Shown piece after piece: positions 59,377 to 64,000 of a stretch of DNA of 64,000 nucleotides. Every line of letters begins with the position of its first letter. Position 1 is the stretch's first letter. Under the pieces are notes generated by a model, which worked only from the letters and a program-made list of their open reading frames with translations, did no database searches and was not told where the DNA came from. Source of the DNA: Ornithodoros turicata (Eukaryota; Arthropoda; Arachnida; Ixodida; Argasidae); the NCBI RefSeq assembly GCF_037126465.1, contig NW_026999402.1, positions 1,426,001-1,490,000 on the forward strand, written 5' to 3'. Position numbers and translations under genes: made by a program.

Positions 59377-59631
59377 CCTCTACCTGTTTGTAAACAAATG
59401 ACGTCATAATGTTCGACAGCGCCACGAGTTTGGTAGAGTTGAACTACGTTCAAAGCTAGTGGCGAACAAGGTCGCGCCCGAAAGCCACGGTCTTGAGCGG
59501 ATTACGATGGTCTCCGAAAAGGACGCGACCTTCGGTCCTATTGCCCATTCGTGGAACCCAGCTCTCCCCTTCCGATCCGTTTTGGTTTCGGTGTGTCTAC
59601 CAACGTCATGATGACGTTTCTCAGGTAGAGG
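59377..59631. mobile_element. CCTCTACC inverted-repeat element, copy 2 (inverted)
   Basis: Starts cctctacctgtttgtaaaca and ends gacgtttctcaggtagagg. It is the reverse complement relation of 50106-50387 with moderate divergence. Confidence 0.7.
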
Positions 59632-59745
59632 TTTATTGGCGACACTCGTTGCAACGCTACTTGCAGTTTTGTCAGACATTGTAGGCGTTCCTCATCCGTT
59701 CGTGGATCCCATTCGACGAAATTGTTCGGCCAACATCCCGATGTA

Positions 59746-59895
59746 GGGGACGGTGGTCTTCCTCTACATGAGCCCCGACCGGCAATGATGGTATTCCACG
59801 GAGAGGCGATGACGGTGGCCTATCTCCATGGCCGCGCCGGTGGAACTGAGAAGCGGGTGCTCTGGCGTCCGCTACACCGCTGCCTCCGCCTAGCC
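59746..59895 (-). mobile_element. Diverged LTR of the TRIM-related family
   Basis: tgtaggggacggtggt, cctctacatgagcc, gaccggcaatgatgg, gccggtggaactg and cgtccgctacacc follow the order of the 171 bp LTR. The orientation is opposite to the adjoining BEL fragment, so the two were joined by rearrangement. Confidence 0.6.
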
Positions 59896-59905
59896 ACTTA
59901 GGTCC

Positions 59906-60343
59906 ATGCCACCAGGATTAACTGCTGATCAGTTTAAGCGCAGTATTGCGCCTTGTCAAGTGGTCGGCTGGGGGTTCATACTTGGAAGAGCTTCGTGGTG
60001 GGGCAGGTTTTGGGAGAGACTCTTTCGGGCCCTTAAACATGCTCTACGACGTGACGTGCTAGCCAACGAGCTTGCTGCTCTGTCGCCAGCGCACCTCCTA
60101 GTTGGAAAACGCTTGATTGCTTTTCCAACTTCGAACCGACCAAACAAAACCAGATCAGCTCCAGAAGTGCTTTCGCGAAGGTGGGTGCACCAGCAAAGGA
60201 AAACTGACCACTTTTGGAAACGTTGGCACAAGGACTATCTGTGGGAGTTACGATCGGGAGTTCTCACGTGCCACGCCTTCTCCTTCCATGAAAGAAAGCG
60301 ATCTTGTACACGAGACAAGTTTGCAGAACAGCAAGGATTGTGA
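59906..60343 (+). pseudogene. BEL/Pao integrase C-terminal fragment
   Basis: The plus-strand ORF encodes GRASWWGRFWERLFRALKHA, matching the BEL/Pao integrase block (APWWGG.WERL.R..K..L). It then jumps to LSPAHLLVGKRLIAFP and WVHQQRKTDHFWKRWHKDYL, the post-integrase domain (LTP.HFL.G; RW...Q...FW.RW..EYL). About 70 residues that usually lie between are missing. The frame is otherwise open for 145 codons. Confidence 0.85.
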
Positions 60344-60619
60344 AGGGTTTCATTGAGGAAGAGACGGGGAGAACAAGTCATGTTCAATAAAGCTGCCATC
60401 AGGTAACATCACAAGGCGACCTGTATAGCAGCTGTACGCATTCGGGGGTCATCTCCAATGTGGTGGTGACATCCATTCCGTGGGGGGGGGATTTTGCACC
60501 CCCCCCACGCTTGTGCTTGTTTTAGATATTCATTGACTGCAAGACGATGATGTTGTCGGGACCTTTTGGGGAAGAGCTGATATGTATATGTATGTATTGC
60601 GATTGCGACAAATGTCTTA
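60344..60619. other. Intergenic; G-run/C-run dyad
   Basis: cgtgggggggggga at 60479-60490 faces acccccccacg at 60498-60509. No gene seen. Confidence 0.5.
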
Positions 60620-60621
60620 TA

Positions 60622-61502
60622 CAGTCGACCCCCGTTTATCCGGATCCCGCGGTATCCGGACAAAAGGCACGGGAACGGATTTTCCTCCATGTATTTTGTT
60701 CTCGTTTATCCAGACTTCAGCTTCGGGACTCGGACAAGAATTCCAGGGAACGAAAGTCGAAAATTCTTGTAATTCAGCTTCAGTTATCCGGACTACCGTG
60801 AGTAAGAGGAGACACTGACGCCGCTTCGTCACCCTTTTCGCTGTGTTGGGGTTATTCCCGTCACACGTCAGGGACCTACATTCCTCCGTAGGGGAGACAA
60901 CCGTGCACGATGACCCGCGTTTTCTATTTGTGTGCGTTGCGTCACGTTGACCAGTCGAGTCAATTGGAAATATCTCCAGCACCTGTCCGGTTCAAGAGGG
61001 GAAAACTCCAACCCGAGGGCCTGCTGCTTACTGTCCGTTGGCCGATGAAGACATTCCCCTAGCTGAGCTGCGATCCCTCATGCAGAGGTTCACTGCGACT
61101 GCCGTAGATGATGCTGCGGTTTCTGACTACGTTGACAGGATGATGACGCGTGCGCAACTATGACTGATGACGGTGTGATTGCTGCTGTTGCCTCCGATGA
61201 TGTGCAGCAAGACGGTGCCGATGACGCCAGTGAGAAACAAGGCTCCGACATTGACGCACTGACGTCCGCGCTGCACTTCGAGCAGCGCAACAGCGTGGCT
61301 CAACTGTATGCAATTACCAGAAGTTTGCAGGAATCGAGTGCCTATGACTACTATGTAACAGCTATCATTGACGACATTTCTGTGTTTTAATTAAACCTTG
61401 CTCTGTATGACGTTGATATTCGGTCGTTTCATTTATCCGGATGCCCCGGTACCGGACGATTTCGCCGGGAACGGCACCGTCCGGATAAACGAGGGTGGAC
61501 TG
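60622..61502 (+). mobile_element. Tigger/pogo-like DNA transposon, 881 bp
   Basis: Ends CAGTCGACCCCCGTTTATCC (60622) and the complement of CAGTCCACCCTCGTTTATCC (to 61502): 23 bases with 2 differences, including GGA. TA lies outside both ends (60620-60621, 61503-61504). Ttatccgga motifs recur inside. CAGT(C)... ends, TA target and an encoded acidic transposase tail fit Tigger. Most of the transposase is deleted. Confidence 0.92.
61020..61390 (+). pseudogene. Tigger transposase C-terminal remnant
   Basis: Plus-strand text ADEDIPLAELRSLMQRF, then after a one-base shift MTDDGVIAAVASDDVQQDGA and SALHFEQRNSVAQLYAITRS, ending at a TAA at 61388-61390. The pattern of an acidic tail with TDDxIxAAV and a closing helix is found after the DDE domain in Tigger transposases. 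The catalytic and DNA-binding domains are absent. Confidence 0.7.
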
Positions 61503-61511
61503 TAGTAGGAG

Positions 61512-61655
61512 GTATGTGGCGGCCCGTGGAAGACGATGCAGAAGTGCCACTGCTGCCAGGGGCGACGGCGCTGGCACGACAGTGCCGGCACCGTCCTAGC
61601 GTGAGGCTACGATCATCTGCCCGCTGGGACATTCCATCATCGCTGGTCGCTGGCG
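61512..61655 (-). mobile_element. TRIM-family LTR fragment
   Basis: tgtggcggcccgtggaagac at 61512, then gctggcacgacagt, accgtcctagcgtgaggct and gctgggacattccatcatcg match the LTR of 29869-30788 in complementary orientation. It ends abruptly where the Copia fragment begins. Confidence 0.75.
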
Positions 61656-62015
61656 AGGCCAATCGTATTCTATCCACACTCTTAAAGCGAGGCCATAATA
61701 GAAATGTTTCCCTCGATCAGAAGGTCTACGTCGAAGAGATTCTGGAGACGTTTGAAATGGATGCAAAGTGGGCGTCGCCGTGGAAGTAGGTATCAAATGG
61801 CGGACAGGAACAATGGACCAAGAGAAGAGTTGGCATGCTAGTACCGGCAGGCAATTAGAGCATTGTTGCCGTTGGAACGAGACCAGATTTGACGTTTGCC
61901 ACATCGTGCATGATTCCGTTCAACGAGATTCCAAGCGAAGAACACTGGAACGGTATCAAACATATCCTTTGCTATGTAAAGCTAACAAACATGCATTACT
62001 TACCATAGAACCGGA
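61656..62015 (+). pseudogene. Copia reverse transcriptase C-terminal fragment
   Basis: Plus-strand codons NVSLDQKVYVEEILETFEMD (61701-61763) match the Copia RT block I.L.Q..Y....L..F.M. After shifts come AIRALLPLERDQI and PSEEHWNGIKHILCYVKLTN (about 61928-61990), matching HW.A.KRILRYLKGT. At least two frameshifts. The RNase H core is missing. Confidence 0.8.
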
Positions 62016-62124
62016 AAATGCATCGAAACGTTCTGCGTCTCGGACTGGACAAGAGACAGAACAGATTGATGACGTACCCGCTGAAAGATTTTCTATCTTG
62101 TCCAGTCAACATAAGTCCATAATC

Positions 62125-62155
62125 GTCCCTGTTACGCGTAACGCGTAACAGGGAC
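62125..62155. repeat. 31 bp perfect palindrome at a junction
   Basis: gtccctgttacgcgt (62125-62139), a single a, then acgcgtaacagggac (62141-62155). It sits where the plus-strand Copia fragment ends and the minus-strand polymerase fragment begins. Confidence 0.9.
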
Positions 62156-62560
62156 ATGGTACGTAGGATATCCATCCCATCCGTCTCTAGCGCAATCTTC
62201 CTGAAATGCAACAGGACGTCGCACAGCTGATAAGCGTAGAGCGTGACGTAGAGACGCGTGTAACCGCCGAGGTCCTCACATTCGAACAATTCAAAAATGT
62301 CGAGGGGCATACCGATAGTCCTCGTCCGTGGTCATTCGGGTCACGTTTGAAAGCTTCTTGTGGCGGTAGCGCGGGCAAATTGTACGCTTCTAAACTGTCG
62401 ACGAGGACCTGCGGGTAAATGTCCTTCCTGAAGAGGTAGCGGAAATGGTCACCAAACGTTTGACGGGTGCAATGAAACCTGCCGGCGAGTAGTGTTTCCA
62501 CCAGTGTCAACAAGGAGAGGTTGAAAAACGGTGTGGTATCACATAAGCCAATCGCCAATC
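62150..62560 (-). pseudogene. Polinton/Maverick-type protein-primed DNA polymerase B fragment
   Basis: Minus-strand frames read TPFFNLSLLTLVETLLAG, FGDHFRYLFRKDIYPQVLVD, SLEAYNLPALPPQEAF and, after a shift near 62310, IFELFECEDLGGYTRLYVTL followed by YQLCDVLLHFRKIALE. This is the end of the exonuclease part and the start of the polymerase part of DNA_pol_B_2 proteins (pattern YPY.Y..S...L....LP....F; F.C..L.DY..LYL..DV.LL.DV). Two frameshifts. Such genes occur in Polintons and related viruses. No integrase or capsid gene is in the window. Confidence 0.75.
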
Positions 62561-63429
62561 TTGAACCTTTTTAATCTCGTCCAAACTTATCCACAGTTCA
62601 CCCAGATTCAGAATGTACCATGTGGCGGAGAAGCGAGCTCAAATCCTATTGCAGGTTGTGCATGCACACCGTGAGTTCTTTGGTGTTACGTCACGTAAGG
62701 TTAAACGTATCACACAGCGTCGCGACAAAATTCGAGGAACGGGGCTCTACGAAACGGTGTGAAACGGTGTGGTGTGGTCGTGATGCGACACCTTCTGCAT
62801 GTGCTTGTTAAATAACCAAAAGCAGTAACTTTTTACAGTTCAAGGTTCCTCGTAACTTATGTAGTCCAGCACTAGTACAGGGTCACCACATCATCTACGG
62901 GTGAGTTAGCGTAATATTCAGCGTAAACGTTGCAATACACACGACGAAGAAGAAATAACCTGGATCTTGAAAAAATAAAAGGGAGAGAAATGGATGTCTG
63001 GATCTGGCACTTCTTGTCGCTGATGCCAATCGACCAACTTGAGCGGTGTGCCACCACAGCCAACACGCAATTCGTTAAAAACGGTCGCATAAACGCATAG
63101 ACCACACTCATTAAAATATTTCGAATTTATTTCGATTGTTGCGACTCGTTCGCAATAGTGTACATGGAGCATTTGTGCTTGCGCATGGTGTGAGAAGCGT
63201 GGTAATACGGCCTATCATTTGGAACAGCATTTGCGTTTCCGTGGCTGTCCGGCCTGGCTCTGAAGCTGAAAGACATCGTGAACATCGCTGTCCTCAGCAC
63301 GCAGCATTTGCCTGTGGGCCCAAGAGAGAAAAGGGGGATGTTAGTTAGTTGATTGTTAATGGCTACGTTGCCAGGTAACCTTGCTAGAAAGCGTGACGTG
63401 TCATACAGCTACGTTCCTGGCACAGTGTA
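62561..63429. other. Intergenic, no gene seen
   Basis: Short tandem acggtgtg at about 62753-62775. No recognised coding sequence. Confidence 0.35.
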
Positions 63430-63697
63430 CTCTTGAAAACTTCACCGCATAGCCCGCTCTTAGCCAACCACCATCTCGAATGGTATTGTTATCTTCCCTG
63501 GTTTGTTGAAAACTGAAGGCGTACGCCTTCAGTTGCCGTACGCCGGTTTTTTGTTACAATTATGAACAGCATAAGTGTCACAAAAAAGGCGTACGCTTCC
63601 CGTTTTCAACAACGTTTTCAACAGGCAGATAACGATATCATTCGAGATGATGGTTGGCTAAGAGCGTGTTATGCGGTGAAGTTCATTTTTAAGAGTG
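63430..63697. mobile_element. MITE family A, copy 3
   Basis: Begins ctcttgaaaacttcaccgca and ends gaagttcatttttaagagtg, with TA on both sides (63428-63429, 63698-63699). The arms match 3385-3633, with small internal duplications (cgtacgccttcagttgccgtacgcc and a doubled gttttcaacaa near 63602). It encodes nothing. Confidence 0.9.
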
Positions 63698-64000
63698 TAG
63701 CTATAAAATCAGCCTAAGTGAAATCAGCCTCGTGTTTCTCTATTCTGGAGATGGGTAGCTTGCCCTGTGTATAGCTTGCGACATCTCCAGCCCGTGACCC
63801 AGCCGTCCCCTCTCGGCGGTGTCGCGCGCGAGAGAGCTGTACCGCGACCAATCTTGAGAGATCATTTGTGAAACTTGGACGCATGGTCTGCTAGCATGAA
63901 GGAAAGAATGCTAGCAGATGACGCTCAAGTATACGGATGATATCTCCCGATTGGTGGCGTTGTGTGGAACACGCCCCCCCCCCCCCACCCCAAAGGCGAT
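63698..64000. other. Window end, no gene seen
   Basis: A C-run lies at 63974-63986. Nothing else recognised. Confidence 0.4.

Noticed and set aside
60479..60509. Functional hairpin of G-run and C-run
   Set aside because: Simple homopolymer runs pair by chance and are prone to sequencing error.

Overview
This is a eukaryotic, non-coding-rich window. It has no operons, no bacterial gene packing and no intact long genes. Almost everything recognisable is mobile DNA. tRNA-derived SINEs with Pol III boxes resemble the Ruka-type SINEs known from ticks. Together with hAT, PIF/Harbinger, Tigger/pogo and TA-flanked MITE families, Gypsy, BEL/Pao, Copia, CR1-like and RNase-H-bearing LINE remnants, they point to an arthropod genome, most likely a tick. 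That assignment is inference from repeat style, not proof.

Layout. 0-16 kb: SINEs, palindromic TA-type MITEs, a 544 bp hAT MITE, an array of hairpins (3.85-4.2 kb), a Harbinger-type MITE inside a MITE (6.0 kb), and a three-level nest: pogo-like 7176-8474 holds a hAT 7473-8209, which holds a third inverted-repeat element 7635-7988. An AT-rich stretch at 12.2-15.8 kb may hold unrecognised exons. 16-20 kb: a perfect 40 bp-arm hairpin, then a hAT element (16535-19967, 8 bp duplication) carrying a decayed Harbinger transposon (17281-19718, TAA duplication) with a MADF-like ORF and a HARBI1-like transposase fragment. 20-25 kb: Gypsy integrase scrap and a largely deleted Gypsy element on the minus strand. 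25-34 kb: two tandem arrays whose ~338-353 bp unit is itself a fusion of a solo LTR, a MITE arm and a spacer. Between them lie a young miniature LTR retrotransposon (TRIM, 29869-30788) and a five-exon SGNH-hydrolase-like gene or recent pseudogene on the minus strand (30873-32162).

34-64 kb: truncated LINEs, pieces of several Gypsy lineages, a PIF1-like helicase tail, a CR1-like reverse transcriptase fragment, a 540 bp dispersed repeat in two copies, a tandem series of internally deleted Gypsy derivatives (52.9-55.9 kb), Copia gag/protease and RT fragments, a BEL/Pao integrase tail, a Tigger-like element with transposase remnant (60622-61502), and a fragment of a protein-primed family-B DNA polymerase of the Polinton/Maverick kind (62.15-62.56 kb).

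The best candidate for a functional host gene is the SGNH-like locus, where splice sites and phases agree across five exons. The strongest structural stories are nested insertions dated by exact target duplications and satellite birth from a solo LTR plus MITE. I saw no convincing wholly new molecular system. The long minus-strand ORFs at 25.1-26.4 and 32.9-33.8 kb are artefacts of tandem repeats.
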